From Martinezella hainanensis (GTDB lineage Bacteria > Pseudomonadota > Alphaproteobacteria > Rhizobiales > Rhizobiaceae): 64,000 nt of DNA. The position numbers and the translations under genes are program-made. The notes under the pieces were generated by a model. That model made no database searches, had not been told where the DNA came from, and saw only the letters and a list, made by a program, of their open reading frames with translations. Below, in pieces: positions 7,762 through 16,230 of this stretch (positions are counted from its first letter, which is position 1; every line of letters begins with the position of its first letter). Location: positions 310,001 through 374,000 of the forward strand of contig NZ_FMAC01000003.1 in assembly GCF_900094555.1 (NCBI RefSeq). Reading direction: 5' to 3'.

Positions 7762-8865
7762 ATGGTTGATCATCAAAGGGATGCACATGATGAGACCGTC
7801 ATTTATGACGATGTCGTCCGCATTCCGGCCTCCGCCGCCGAAGGCACGATGCAGATCGGCGGACAGGTGCCGGATGGGGCCTCCGCCAGTATCGGAGACG
7901 TTGCGCGGCTGGCGGATGTCGCGCCGATCACCGTATCGCGCGCCCTGCGCAATCCCGAGCAGGTGAGCGCAGAAAAACGCGAGCGCATTTTTCAGGCGGT
8001 GAAGCAGACCGGCTATCGCGTCAATCCCTTTGCCCGCGCGCTGAAAAGCGGGCGATCCAATGTCGTCCTCGCCTTTGCATCGAACATGTTCAGCGAGCAG
8101 TTCGCGCTTGCCCTGCATGCCTGCGCGGAGGTTCTGGAGGCCGCCGGTTACCTGTTTCTGGTCGGCCAGACATCCTACTCCTACGAACGCGAAACGGCCG
8201 CCATCCGCTCGTTGCAAGCGCTGAAGCCCGCTGCCGTGATGTTCACCGGGGTCATCGAGCTCGAAGCGAACCGCGAGGTCTTGCGGGGCCTCGACATCCC
8301 GATCATGGAGACATGGGCGCTGCCCCGTGACCCGATCGACATGCTGGTCGGCTTCTCGAATACCGAGGCTGGCAGGCTTGCAGCATCGAGCCTTGCCAGG
8401 CAGGGACACAAGAAGGTCGCCTATATCGGCCGCAAGGGCGGCCGTGGCGCTTTGCGCCTGAAGGGCTTCCGTGAAGGTTGCCATGAGGCGGGGCTCGATT
8501 TGGTCGGCGAGTTGCTCGTCGACGATGTGGTTGGCCCCTCCGACGGGCGCCGATGCCTGTCGGACCTTCTGGAAAGGAAGACCGGCGCTCAAGCCCTGTT
8601 CTGCGGGAACGATCTGCTTGCGCTTGGCTGCATCATGGAAGCTCGCCGTCGCCGCATTTCGGTTCCCGAGGACCTTGCGGTCGTCGGTTTCGGCGATAGC
8701 GATATCGCCGCCGAAATTCCACCCGGTTTGACCACCATCGGCGTCGATAGTGCCGCGCTTGGGCGTTCCGCCGGCGAGATGCTGCTGGCCCGGCTTTCAG
8801 GGCGGAAAACAGAAGAGCGCATACGACGTCTCCCCCTTGCTTTGATCCTTCGTGGCAGCCTTTGA
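7762..8865 (+). CDS. LacI-family transcriptional regulator
   Basis: A 367-residue regulator with the LacI helix-turn-helix at about residues 43-67 (IGDVARLADVAPITVSRALR) and the hinge RVNPFARALKSGRSNVV, followed by a sugar-binding-protein-like sensor domain (VVGFGDSDIAAEIPPGLTTI near the C-terminus). The domain resembles GntR-type LacI proteins. The extra N-terminal 40 residues are unusual; ATG 7849, preceded by GAAGG, would give a more typical start. As the last gene of the operon it would be autoregulated if it binds the paired sites at 2321-2372. Confidence 0.85.
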   Translation: MVDHQRDAHDETVIYDDVVRIPASAAEGTMQIGGQVPDGASASIGDVARLADVAPITVSRALRNPEQVSAEKRERIFQAVKQTGYRVNPFARALKSGRSNVVLAFASNMFSEQFALALHACAEVLEAAGYLFLVGQTSYSYERETAAIRSLQALKPAAVMFTGVIELEANREVLRGLDIPIMETWALPRDPIDMLVGFSNTEAGRLAASSLARQGHKKVAYIGRKGGRGALRLKGFREGCHEAGLDLVGELLVDDVVGPSDGRRCLSDLLERKTGAQALFCGNDLLALGCIMEARRRRISVPEDLAVVGFGDSDIAAEIPPGLTTIGVDSAALGRSAGEMLLARLSGRKTEERIRRLPLALILRGSL

Positions 8866-9104
8866 TGCAGCCAGGTTGATTTGAGCCGCATGACGCTACC
8901 TCATCTACAATCGGCTGATTTGACGATCCGGACCTCACGCCAGCGCACTCGGTCAATAGGGCTTCGGAGCCGATGGTAAAGTTCAGCACCCAATCTCGCC
9001 GTCATGAGCTCTGCAAAAGTGGCATGGCTATCTTGCAGGCATGTGCATTTTATTTAGGCGGATAAATGCCTATCTCCGGTGCGTCAGCAAAGGAGACCGT
9101 AAAA

Positions 9105-9251
9105 ATGAGAGTAATTGAGAAGATTAAGCGCTTTAGCGAACAGCGCAGAGCCATACGCGAGCTTTCCGCCCTCGACGACCATGTTCTTCGTGATCTCGGC
9201 ATCGCCCGCTCGCATATCCCCTACGCCGTCAGCGGCGCTCGCGGCAACTAA
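9105..9251 (+). CDS. DUF1127 small protein
   Basis: A 48-residue protein (MRVIEKIKRFSEQRRAIREL at its start) with the DUF1127 core LSALDDHVLRDLGIARSHI. The start at 9105 is fixed by AAAGGAGA eight bases upstream; the longer in-frame start at 9066 has no such site. In Rhizobiaceae short DUF1127 proteins are implicated in RNA binding and phosphate/carbon regulation, but the role of this copy is unknown. It stands alone between the LacI operon and small genes. Confidence 0.85.
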   Translation: MRVIEKIKRFSEQRRAIRELSALDDHVLRDLGIARSHIPYAVSGARGN

Positions 9252-9264
9252 GCCTTGTTTTCGA

Positions 9265-9287
9265 GCGCATACCCTTAAGGTATGCGC
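9265..9287 (+). terminator. Hairpin after the DUF1127 gene
   Basis: A perfect 9-bp stem GCGCATACC / GGTATGCGC with a five-base loop begins 14 bases after the DUF1127 stop; a self-complementary GGAGGCCTCC follows. There is no T-run after the stem, so termination strength is uncertain. Confidence 0.5.
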
Positions 9288-9502
9288 CGCCGAAGGAGGC
9301 CTCCGGGGCCAACAGCATCGCCGCGTTTCTTGGACAACCAATAGCCGCTAGAAGCCGCACATCGTACCGCGATGTCTGGTATCGTTGAAGGCGATCGCCC
9401 GAGTTCCGACCGGCCTACATTTCTTCTTGATATGCCATTGGCAAATCATACCCATCGCCAACGCTTTTCGCTTTTATCGCGGCGGGTAACATGGCGAAGA
9501 TT

Positions 9503-9826
9503 TCAGGCGGCTTGTTCGCAGCTGCCTTTCATGTTCTGTTTTGCGCAATATTCAAGTTCGATCGCGAGCAGCCTTGTTGCACTGGCAAGTGCATCTTCTG
9601 CCTCTGCGAATAGCTGTGGCTTGTGACCCATTCTTGCCTCGCCATAGTTTCTGGCTCGCAGCAAAACGAGGTCAGCCAAATCGATACATTCCGGTGTTGG
9701 TCGTACGAGGTTCAGGCAATACCGCAAATTGATCGCGACCTCGAGAGCGAACTCGGCTGCCGAGAAATCCAATATTGCACCCGGCGGCGCGGAACGGGCT
9801 AGAAATATCCTCCAGTGCTGGGTCAT
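9503..9826 (-). CDS. Hypothetical protein
   Basis: A 107-residue predicted soluble protein, not recognised. The start is supported by GAGGGGAG six bases before the ATG on the minus strand. The composition (Ala, Leu, Arg, Glu) and the regular helix-like stretch DLADLVLLRARNYGEARMG through EAEDALASATRLLAIELEYC suggest an all-helical protein. No neighbour in the same direction gives context. Confidence 0.55.
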   Translation of the reverse strand: MTQHWRIFLARSAPPGAILDFSAAEFALEVAINLRYCLNLVRPTPECIDLADLVLLRARNYGEARMGHKPQLFAEAEDALASATRLLAIELEYCAKQNMKGSCEQAA

Positions 9827-10219
9827 TGCAGCTCCCCTCGTGTCGGATCGATTGCGCAGGCATCGATATATTGAGTGCGATCTTTTGCAGAGGCACTATT
9901 GGATTCCCGGCCATAGTATTTTGCATCGGCAAGGCGTCGGTGTGTCCGCAGACATATCGACCCGACGAAGTCGTTTTCAATAACGCAATCATGCAATTGG
10001 GCTTCGGTCCAGTTCCTTCTTGGACGTTAGTCTGATGACAGGTTGGCGAAAGGTCTTTGCCATGGTTGCTGAAGTCCAAGTGGAGGTCCATCCGATCGAT
10101 AAGACTTGACCCATCGCAGTGTTGCGGCGATTTGATATGGATCGGAGATCCTTGCCAATCGGCGCTAGATGATGACGTGTTCGGGCGACGGAGCCAATCG
10201 GAGCCTCAGGAGGCTGTAG
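9827..10219. other. Intergenic region, no gene seen
   Basis: 393 bases between the divergent small gene at 9503-9826 and the Gly/Asn-rich gene. Several short overlapping frames exist but none has a ribosome site or protein-like composition. The promoter and 5' leader of the Gly/Asn-rich gene must lie here. Confidence 0.4.
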
Positions 10220-10720
10220 GTGTTGTTGCGTCGAAAGCTTATTGCTGCTTTGCCGTGCCTGTTGCTGACCATGGTCAGCACAGCACTCCCTTACACTATT
10301 AAAATTCACGGTGCTTCCGCGATATTTGCGCAGCAAATAGTCGAGGCCAAAGGGGGTAACGGCAATGGCGGCGGCAATGGTAACGGCGGCGGAAACGGCA
10401 ATGGGGGAGGCAACGGGAATGGCGGTGGCAACAGCGGCAATGGAGGTGGGAACGGCAACAATGGGAACGGAAATGGCAACAATGGCAACGGCAACGCCAA
10501 TGGCCAATCGTCCGGCACCAAGAGCGCAACGCAAAGCCAGGTCGATTCCGATCAATCCACTGATGATGGCGGCGGCTCGATCACCGTTCATCACAAGGAT
10601 GGCATGAGCGAAAATATACGGAGCGGACGCTATGTGATGAAGGATTCAAAGGGCCGCACCATCGTCAATCGCAATGCGACGATCGCCGACGAGCAGCGGC
10701 TCAAATCATTCCTTCACTGA
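10220..10720 (+). CDS. Exported Gly/Asn-rich repeat protein
   Basis: A 166-residue protein starting at GTG 10220, with AGGAGG six bases upstream. Residues 1-38 look like a Sec signal (LLRRKLIAALPCLLLTMVST followed by a cleavage-like ASAIFAQ). Residues about 44-95 are an almost pure GGGNGN repeat, and the C-terminal 70 residues form a polar domain (SITVHHKDGMSENIRSGRYV) that may be folded. Function unknown. Its 3' end overlaps by seven bases, tail to tail, the response-regulator gene. A second exported GGNGNG protein lies beyond the histidine kinase at 13073; both could be outputs of that system. Confidence 0.72.
   Translation: MLLRRKLIAALPCLLLTMVSTALPYTIKIHGASAIFAQQIVEAKGGNGNGGGNGNGGGNGNGGGNGNGGGNSGNGGGNGNNGNGNGNNGNGNANGQSSGTKSATQSQVDSDQSTDDGGGSITVHHKDGMSENIRSGRYVMKDSKGRTIVNRNATIADEQRLKSFLH
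10351..10503. repeat. In-gene Gly/Asn codon repeat tract
   Basis: Tandem imperfect 18-base units coding GGGNGN (for example GGCGGCGGCAATGGTAAC) within the exported protein. Units vary at third positions, so this is a conserved protein repeat rather than a recent DNA expansion. Confidence 0.7.
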
Positions 10721-11358
10721 CGGCGCCTTTCGAGTTCATCCCGGAATGCCATCGCAGCTTCCGTTCTATTGCTCACTTCCAGCTTGGCAAAGATCTGCGT
10801 CATGTGATGCTTGATGGTTTTTTCGTGCAGATCAAGCTTCAGCCCGATATGTTTGTTGCTCAATCCAGCAGAAGCCAGCTCCAGCACTTCCCGTTCGCGA
10901 TCCGTCAATGCGCTGAAGGGATTGATCTGCGTACCAGATCCGTTTTCCGAAATCAGACGAGCCGATAGTGTCGGTGCGACATAGCTGTCACCTGCGGCAA
11001 TGCTGCGAATGATATCGGCGAGGGTCCGTGATCCAACGCCTTTCAGAACATAACCTTTTGCGCCGCTCTTGAGCGCCGCCATCACGTCGTCGCTTGCCTC
11101 GGAGACCGTCAGCATCACGATCTTCTGATCGGGTATCTGCGCGAGAATGAGAGAGATGGCATCCAGTCCTCCTCCCGGCATGGAAATGTCGAGCAACAGG
11201 ATGTCCGGACGGTGTTCTGCTGCTATGCGCAACGCGTCCTCCTTGCTGCTGCCCTCGCCAACGATGCTAAACCCATCCATTTCGGTCAGGCTCCGGATAA
11301 CGCCCTCCCTGAAGAGAGGGTGGTCGTCTACGACCGCCAAACTGATTGAGGCTCTCAT
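10714..11358 (-). CDS. NarL/LuxR-type response regulator
   Basis: A 214-residue regulator. The receiver domain has the acidic pocket VVDDH (D11, D12), phospho-acceptor D57 in LLLDISMPGG, and the conserved Lys in GAKGYVLKG. The C-terminal LuxR-type helix-turn-helix (about 145-205) contains LTDREREVLELASAGLSNKHIG. It overlaps the sensor kinase gene by four bases, so the two are translationally coupled. Targets are unknown; the flanking exported Gly/Asn-rich genes are candidates. Confidence 0.92.
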   Translation of the reverse strand: MRASISLAVVDDHPLFREGVIRSLTEMDGFSIVGEGSSKEDALRIAAEHRPDILLLDISMPGGGLDAISLILAQIPDQKIVMLTVSEASDDVMAALKSGAKGYVLKGVGSRTLADIIRSIAAGDSYVAPTLSARLISENGSGTQINPFSALTDREREVLELASAGLSNKHIGLKLDLHEKTIKHHMTQIFAKLEVSNRTEAAMAFRDELERRRQ

Positions 11359-12797
11359 GCCTGCTCCATTTCCTCGATGTTCAGGGACATGCGAACGATG
11401 GTTCCCCGGTTCGACGATAAAAGTTGAAAGGTACCGCCGAGGCTTTCGACCCGATCCCTGAGGCCGGCAAGGCCAAGCTTCTGCGGGCCGACCTCTTTCG
11501 GATCGAATCCCGGCCCTTCATCGGTAACCTCGATCACGATCTGGCCGTCTTCCAAGGCCTGCACGACCTTTTGTCCGATGCCGCCTGCATGACGATAGCC
11601 ATTGTTCAAGGCTTCCTGGACAAAGCGATAGACGCATATCTTCGCGGAGGTCGAAAGGTCTGTCGGCGTTGTACCGACCAGAAGCGCGACGGCGACGCCA
11701 GTGCGCAGTTCGTGGGCACGGATTGCGCGCCTCAGGAGATCGGTCAGGTTGTCCGTCTCGATGTGAGGCAGCATCAGTCCGCTGCAAACACTCCTGATTT
11801 CGGTCATGGCGTCGTCGAGACTGGACTTGATAGTGCGTAGCGAGGCCTCGCGCTCGTCCGGCGAGGCCGTGGGGCTGACGAGGGTTTGGCTGTCCAGCCG
11901 CAAAGAGGCATAAGCGACCAATTGGGCGGGGCCGTCATGCAGGTCGGCGCCAATACGGCGCAAATAGCTTTCGTTAAGCGCTGCTGCGCGCTGGGTCGCG
12001 CGTTGAACACGGGCTCGCAACGCCTCATTCTGTCGAAGAAGCGTCGACAGTTCGCCGATACGGCCATTGAGCGCCTTGCGTTGATTGTCGATGGTGCGGC
12101 TGCCTCGCAGGACGATGATCGACAGGAGAGCGAAAAATGTCAGTGTGAACAAGGCAACGACAAGCCAGCTCAACAGGCGGGCCTGAGTGAGGCTCCATTC
12201 GAAATCGTTGGCAACCTCGTAAAATTCGGAGACGGCGACGACCTTGCCCGACCAGGGCTGAAGCACGGGATTGTAGATTTCCAGGAGCGGTTTGCCGCTA
12301 TTGCGTTCGGCAACGCTTTCCACATCGTCAATCCGGTTGAATTTGGCGACCATTCGGCCGGAAAAAGCCGTCTTGAGACTGTCCGAGAGCGGAAATCGCT
12401 TGCCGGAAAGATCCTTGTTGTTGGAATAGAGGATCGTCCCGTCGGTACGCCACAATCGGAACGAAAACAGCCGCGTACCAAGCGCGCCCTGACCGAGTGT
12501 TTCGTCAAGAGCGCGGGTGACCGTATCATCGAGAGCCTGGGTGGTCTGCATATCTGGCAGAAGCGGGGCGATGACGCTGTCAACATAGAGGGCCGTCGTC
12601 GCGGCGGAATTCCGCGTCACTGCATTTTCGATCAGGCTGGCAACGAAAGAGCCGACAACGAGCATCGCACAGAGCGCCACCAAGCCGCCGGCGAGCAGGA
12701 ACTGTCTGGCCAAGGATTGGGAGTTCCAGCGTTCGATGAGACCTGCCAGAGATAGCTTGTATTTATGGTTTGCTCGCAGAACTGGCATAATCAGCAC
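11355..12797 (-). CDS. Sensor histidine kinase, NarL-system type (HisKA_3)
   Basis: A 480-residue membrane kinase. One membrane segment near residues 33-55, an extracytoplasmic sensor of about 150 residues, a second segment near 208-230, a short coiled coil, then the HisKA_3 dimerisation motif RIGADLHDGPAQLVAY with phospho-acceptor H287. The ATPase domain has N-box NNGYRHAGG and G-box VTDEGPGFDP, and ends with LGLAGLRDRVESLGG. The periplasmic domain (TDGTILYSNNKDLSG) looks like a Cache/PAS-like sensor. It is the upstream partner of the overlapping regulator gene. Confidence 0.9.
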   Translation of the reverse strand: MLIMPVLRANHKYKLSLAGLIERWNSQSLARQFLLAGGLVALCAMLVVGSFVASLIENAVTRNSAATTALYVDSVIAPLLPDMQTTQALDDTVTRALDETLGQGALGTRLFSFRLWRTDGTILYSNNKDLSGKRFPLSDSLKTAFSGRMVAKFNRIDDVESVAERNSGKPLLEIYNPVLQPWSGKVVAVSEFYEVANDFEWSLTQARLLSWLVVALFTLTFFALLSIIVLRGSRTIDNQRKALNGRIGELSTLLRQNEALRARVQRATQRAAALNESYLRRIGADLHDGPAQLVAYASLRLDSQTLVSPTASPDEREASLRTIKSSLDDAMTEIRSVCSGLMLPHIETDNLTDLLRRAIRAHELRTGVAVALLVGTTPTDLSTSAKICVYRFVQEALNNGYRHAGGIGQKVVQALEDGQIVIEVTDEGPGFDPKEVGPQKLGLAGLRDRVESLGGTFQLLSSNRGTIVRMSLNIEEMEQA

Positions 12798-12830
12798 TGA
12801 TCTCCCAACCCCGTATAGCTATCCCAGTGG

Positions 12831-12843
12831 GATGGAGTGTCAA
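12831..12843. promoter_or_regulatory. Short palindrome upstream of the kinase/regulator pair
   Basis: ATCCCAGTGGGAT is an exact inverted repeat with one central base, 34 bases before the kinase start in the divergent promoter region shared with the gene at 13073. It could be a regulator site; no second copy was noticed. Confidence 0.3.
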
Positions 12844-13072
12844 CTGTTGCAATGTCGGCACTGGTCGCCTTGTCCCGTGAAGAGAGTATTGCCGTTCGGC
12901 GCACACAATCTAAGAGACCATCGGATGAGATCAATCAGACTATGGTCCTAATGCTCAAGGCATAGGTCGGACCCATATAGAAACCTGGGATTTCGGCAAT
13001 ATTCTAGTGCGCATTGATTTGCCGGATGTCGCCGCTGCCGCAGGCAGTGGACATTTTATGAAGGAACTGCGC

Positions 13073-13732
13073 ATGAAAATCCATTCCATTATTGGTGCAA
13101 CAGGCCTCGGCCTGGTGCTCGCCCTTGCTCCCCTGGGAGGAGCTAGTGTCGGTTTCATGCATACGGCGTTCGCCAAGGGCGGAAACGGTGGCGGCAATGG
13201 CAATGGCAATGGCGGCGGCCATGGCGAAGGAAACTCCGGTCATGAAAAGTCCGGCAGCGACGATGCAAGCAGCACTTCGACGAATACGACGACAGCACAG
13301 GGGGCTTCATCGTCATTGCTGGGGCATCATGCGGACAAACACTCCAAAGGCCATAGTGCAAGTTCGAAGACGCACGTCTCAAAGCCCGGTGAAGGTCGTC
13401 TTAGCTCGCTCAAGCGAGACTATCATGCCTATTTGAACTCGAAAGATCCTAAGATGGCGGCGCTTTCCGCCTATGTGAAGGCATATGCGGAATTCGAAAT
13501 GCAATATGGAACGACGGCTGTGCCGACGGATCCGGCCCTCAGCGACAATGCCTTGCGTTCAGCGCTGGAGCAGCTGTCGAACAAGCCGGTGACGAACCAG
13601 ACGCTTGCGGAAGCAAAGAGCATTCTCGGCGTCGGAACAAATAGCGGAAAAATCGCCGAAGTCCGTGACGCACTGGAAGATAAATCTGAAACTGCGGCGC
13701 CGTCCGAGAGCAATACGGCGACTGCCAATTGA
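13073..13732 (+). CDS. Exported Gly/Asn/His-rich protein
   Basis: A 219-residue protein with a Sec signal (MKIHSIIGATGLGLVLALAP, cleavage near AFA), a GGNGGGNGNGNGGGHGEGN tract, a Ser/Thr/His-rich linker, and a C-terminal helical domain of about 100 residues (LSSLKRDYHAYLNSKDPKMA). ATG 13073 is chosen because AAGGAAC lies just before it; upstream in-frame starts at 13007 and 13058 would put this inside the gene. It is divergent from the histidine kinase and shares the Gly/Asn style with the protein at 10220. Function unknown; perhaps envelope- or surface-associated. Confidence 0.7.
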   Translation: MKIHSIIGATGLGLVLALAPLGGASVGFMHTAFAKGGNGGGNGNGNGGGHGEGNSGHEKSGSDDASSTSTNTTTAQGASSSLLGHHADKHSKGHSASSKTHVSKPGEGRLSSLKRDYHAYLNSKDPKMAALSAYVKAYAEFEMQYGTTAVPTDPALSDNALRSALEQLSNKPVTNQTLAEAKSILGVGTNSGKIAEVRDALEDKSETAAPSESNTATAN

Positions 13733-14114
13733 AGGCCCTGCATTAGCAGCGCTTGCGATGAACATGCCGATCGTGCGGCGCCTGTGACGGCACGGTTTGC
13801 GCAGTCATCGTTCGCGAGTTTGACTTTACGAGTTTGGCGTCAAAGCACGCCAATCCCTAGCCGGTCCGCCCACCGGCTCTATCGCCGGGTCGGGCCTTCC
13901 GCCCCAGACGCTGCTCGATCCGGCGATAGGCAATTTGCTTGGTGACGCAGGCGACCACGTATAAAATGCAGTGCGATAGCTGGAGGCCATTGCGAGGAAG
14001 CACCGGATTTTAAGGGAAGTCGCAGATCGGACGCCTTCTCGTTTCGATCGGAATGGATGCAGCCCTGCCGAGTACGGGAGGGGATGGAGAGCGGCTTCCC
14101 GCTCCCCACAATGG
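13733..14114. other. Intergenic region between convergent genes
   Basis: 382 bases without a supported gene. It holds a TTTGAC...GTCAAA inverted repeat near 13819-13845 and several GC-rich inverted repeats that could stop transcription from both sides, but no clear T-run terminator. Confidence 0.4.
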
Positions 14115-14513
14115 TTAGTTAAGAATCTGGATAACCTTGCGCGAGGAAGGCTCGACAATCACGCGTTCGTGGTTGACGATCGCATAGGCATATCGCGGAT
14201 TTTCCGGAACGGCTCGTACAACGATCGTATCCGGCAGCGACCGGCCGACGATCACTCGCTCGCGGACAACCGTTCCTTCTTCAGGCAGGGGCTGTTCGCG
14301 GACATAGGTGACAACCTTCTGGGGCGGCGGATCGATGGCGGTGCCGACGATGGCGCCAGCCACGCCGCCCACGGCAGCCCCGATCGGGCCACCGACAACG
14401 GCTCCGGTAACAGCACCACCTGCGGCGCCGGTGACGGTCGACGATTGGGCAAAGGCACATCCGGCGGTCAGGCCAAGCGCGAGTGCCGCAACGCTAAGTA
14501 TTTTCGTTTTCAT
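14115..14513 (-). CDS. Exported DUF1236-type protein
   Basis: A 132-residue protein with a Sec signal (MKTKILSVAALALGLTAGCAFA), a glycine-zipper-like stretch (GAAGGAVTGAVVGGPIGAAV, about 30-60), and a C-terminal half with the DUF1236 pattern: VVTYVREQPLP, GRSLPDTIVVRAVPENPRYAYAIVNHERVIVEPSSRKVIQIL. Such proteins are common in rhizobia, are periplasmic or outer-membrane associated, and have no assigned function. It is monocistronic here. Confidence 0.8.
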   Translation of the reverse strand: MKTKILSVAALALGLTAGCAFAQSSTVTGAAGGAVTGAVVGGPIGAAVGGVAGAIVGTAIDPPPQKVVTYVREQPLPEEGTVVRERVIVGRSLPDTIVVRAVPENPRYAYAIVNHERVIVEPSSRKVIQILN

Positions 14514-14850
14514 CAGAATCTCCTTTCACCTTCTATTCGTCCGTCATTGACGGATCTGTCGGTAAAACAGAGCTTCGTCCCAGTCTGTTCCTCTTCTTGG
14601 GCGTCAGTCGAGTGAGTTGGGGCGTGGGTCTCACGATGCTTTGGACCAAAGCCTCACGCGAATGGCCTTCATCGGGAATATGGGGAATTCGTCGCGCAGA
14701 GGACCGATTCCGGCGATGGAACACAGGCCTTAATGCAGCTCTCGCGTTCGCAACTGTCGAATTCGGCTAGCCGATGTAGGCGCACACAAGAGGTCGATCC
14801 GACAAGGATTTCCGATCGCTTCGCATCAGCAGCGAAGCGATTTCAATCCG
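14514..14850. other. Intergenic region, nothing identified
   Basis: 337 bases upstream of the DUF1236 gene. It should contain that gene's promoter; no convincing sites or coding frames were seen. Confidence 0.35.
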
Positions 14851-15036
14851 TCAATGTCCGGCGCGGTTCGAAGAAGCCACAGATACGTTTCGCTCCGTGG
14901 TCCATGTGCTAGGCAGGTTTGCACATATGATCCCGACCAGCAGGATTACAGAGACCAGGCCAATCAATGTCTCCCATGATTGCCGACGAAACGGCAGCGG
15001 CCAGCGCGATCGGGACATGTTTGGATCATACAGCAT
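14851..15036 (-). CDS. Possible small membrane protein
   Basis: A 61-residue frame with one clear membrane segment (LIGLVSVILLVGIICANL) preceded by a positively charged stretch (RSRWPLPFRRQ), the expected topology of a single-pass inner-membrane protein. TGGAG precedes the ATG at suitable distance; an internal ATG would give MSRSRWPLPF. No family recognised and no operon partner. It could be a chance frame. Confidence 0.4.
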   Translation of the reverse strand: MLYDPNMSRSRWPLPFRRQSWETLIGLVSVILLVGIICANLPSTWTTERNVSVASSNRAGH

Positions 15037-15616
15037 TCATCAGCTCCATATCCAAGAGAAAGCCGTCAGCATCGACGTGGCCGTTCCGGTTGAGATCAAG
15101 ACTGTGATCGCTTTCTTGCTCTGGCGCGCGTTCATCTACCAAGTGTATGTCCGTCGAATCCCGATTGTCTAGTACCTTGATCGACAATATCTGGTAACGA
15201 AGCCGCTGGCGATTGCCGGGTTTGCCAATTTCGGCGAGTTATGGAGAAAATATTTCCGAGATTGGTTGATGTTGATGTCATATGAGGGCTGTGATGCTTC
15301 AATTGTGTTTCATTCTGAAATGAAGTTCCAGAATCGAAGCTTGGCTGGTCATGGCGTACAATAAGGTGAGACGGGTGGTAGCTGTGAAGAGCTGACTTTC
15401 GAGCACCGATCGACCTTGCCATATCGAGGAATCGAGAGGGCTGGCGATCGTCAGAAAGCTCCGGATCCCGGAAGAAGGCAACGAACAGGCAATCAGTGGA
15501 AGGATGACGTCTTCCAAGGCTTGTGGAAGCACATTCTCGGCCGCATTTCCCGATGCACTCGGCGCGGGATTGAAGAGGAATAAGCGACCGCCAGATCGGC
15601 GCTTGCCAATTCTGCG
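15037..15616. other. Intergenic region, no supported gene
   Basis: 580 bases with only overlapping frames of poor composition on the minus strand (15132-15734 and 15299-15532), none with a ribosome site. No repeats or RNA features were recognised. Confidence 0.4.
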
Positions 15617-15808
15617 TTAAATTGTCTGGAGCGAAGGAGTGGACGCCGTTGGCTGCGTGGAAGGCCCATGCAGTTTGGCCGAGGCGGCTTCGGGCTGGAT
15701 AAGCCATGCTCCCAGGGCCGCCAGGGCGGTGCAAACAAAGATGGTCAGAAGCGCCTTTCTGGCATAGCGCTGCCGTTCAAATTTCGAATCTTCATCATGT
15801 TCCATCAT
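15617..15808 (-). CDS. Small single-pass membrane protein, hypothetical
   Basis: A 63-residue protein beginning MMEHDEDSKFERQRYARKAL, with one membrane segment (LLTIFVCTALAALGAWLI) and a Ser/Thr/Pro-rich tail. AAGGAGA lies immediately before the tandem ATG codons; spacing favours the second (15805). The much longer frame reaching 16213 has no such support. It is probably anchored with a charged cytoplasmic N-terminus. Function unknown. Confidence 0.6.
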   Translation of the reverse strand: MMEHDEDSKFERQRYARKALLTIFVCTALAALGAWLIQPEAASAKLHGPSTQPTASTPSLQTI

Positions 15809-16082
15809 TATCTCCTTCGTCAGAGCCGCGCCTGACGAATGAAAGGCTGATCTATCGTGGGTGTCGGCCTTTCGTGCGGATCGCTGAGCTGTGTGTTGCA
15901 AGTCTATCCATTTCACATGAATGGAATCCGAACGAACCGGTTGGATGGACGTTAGAAAATGGAGATTTTGCCGGAGATATTCTAGGTGCGGGCTGAAGCA
16001 GAAGATGCCAGATAGCTGGCGGCGGGCGCCTTTAAGCGAATTGATTGATATCGCTCTGGATGCCGAAAGATCTCGGGGAAAA

Positions 16083-16105
16083 CTTTTTGCAAAAATCGCA
16101 AAAAG
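16083..16105. promoter_or_regulatory. A/T-rich inverted repeat upstream of the peptide ABC operon
   Basis: CTTTTTGC / GCAAAAAG, a perfect 8-bp inverted repeat with a 7-base spacer, about 125 bases before the binding-protein start. It may be a regulator site or leader hairpin. The rest of 15809-16230 shows no gene. Confidence 0.35.
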
Positions 16106-16230
16106 CTGGATCGTTTTTGCCTGCATGCTTCGGAGGAGATTGTTAAATGCTTGCCTGTAGTTGGACCCCGGCGGGGCACGGCGAATAAATAGAACGCTAT
16201 ATGACAAAAGCATTTAAGGGAGTTCACCCA

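Noticed and set aside
10351..10503. Repeat tract considered as a CRISPR-like or minisatellite array
   Set aside because: The 18-base units are in frame, vary at third codon positions and code GGGNGN; there are no spacers.
15132..15734. 200-residue minus-strand frame
   Set aside because: Low-complexity mixed composition, no ribosome site, and it overlaps the better supported 63-residue membrane protein in another frame.
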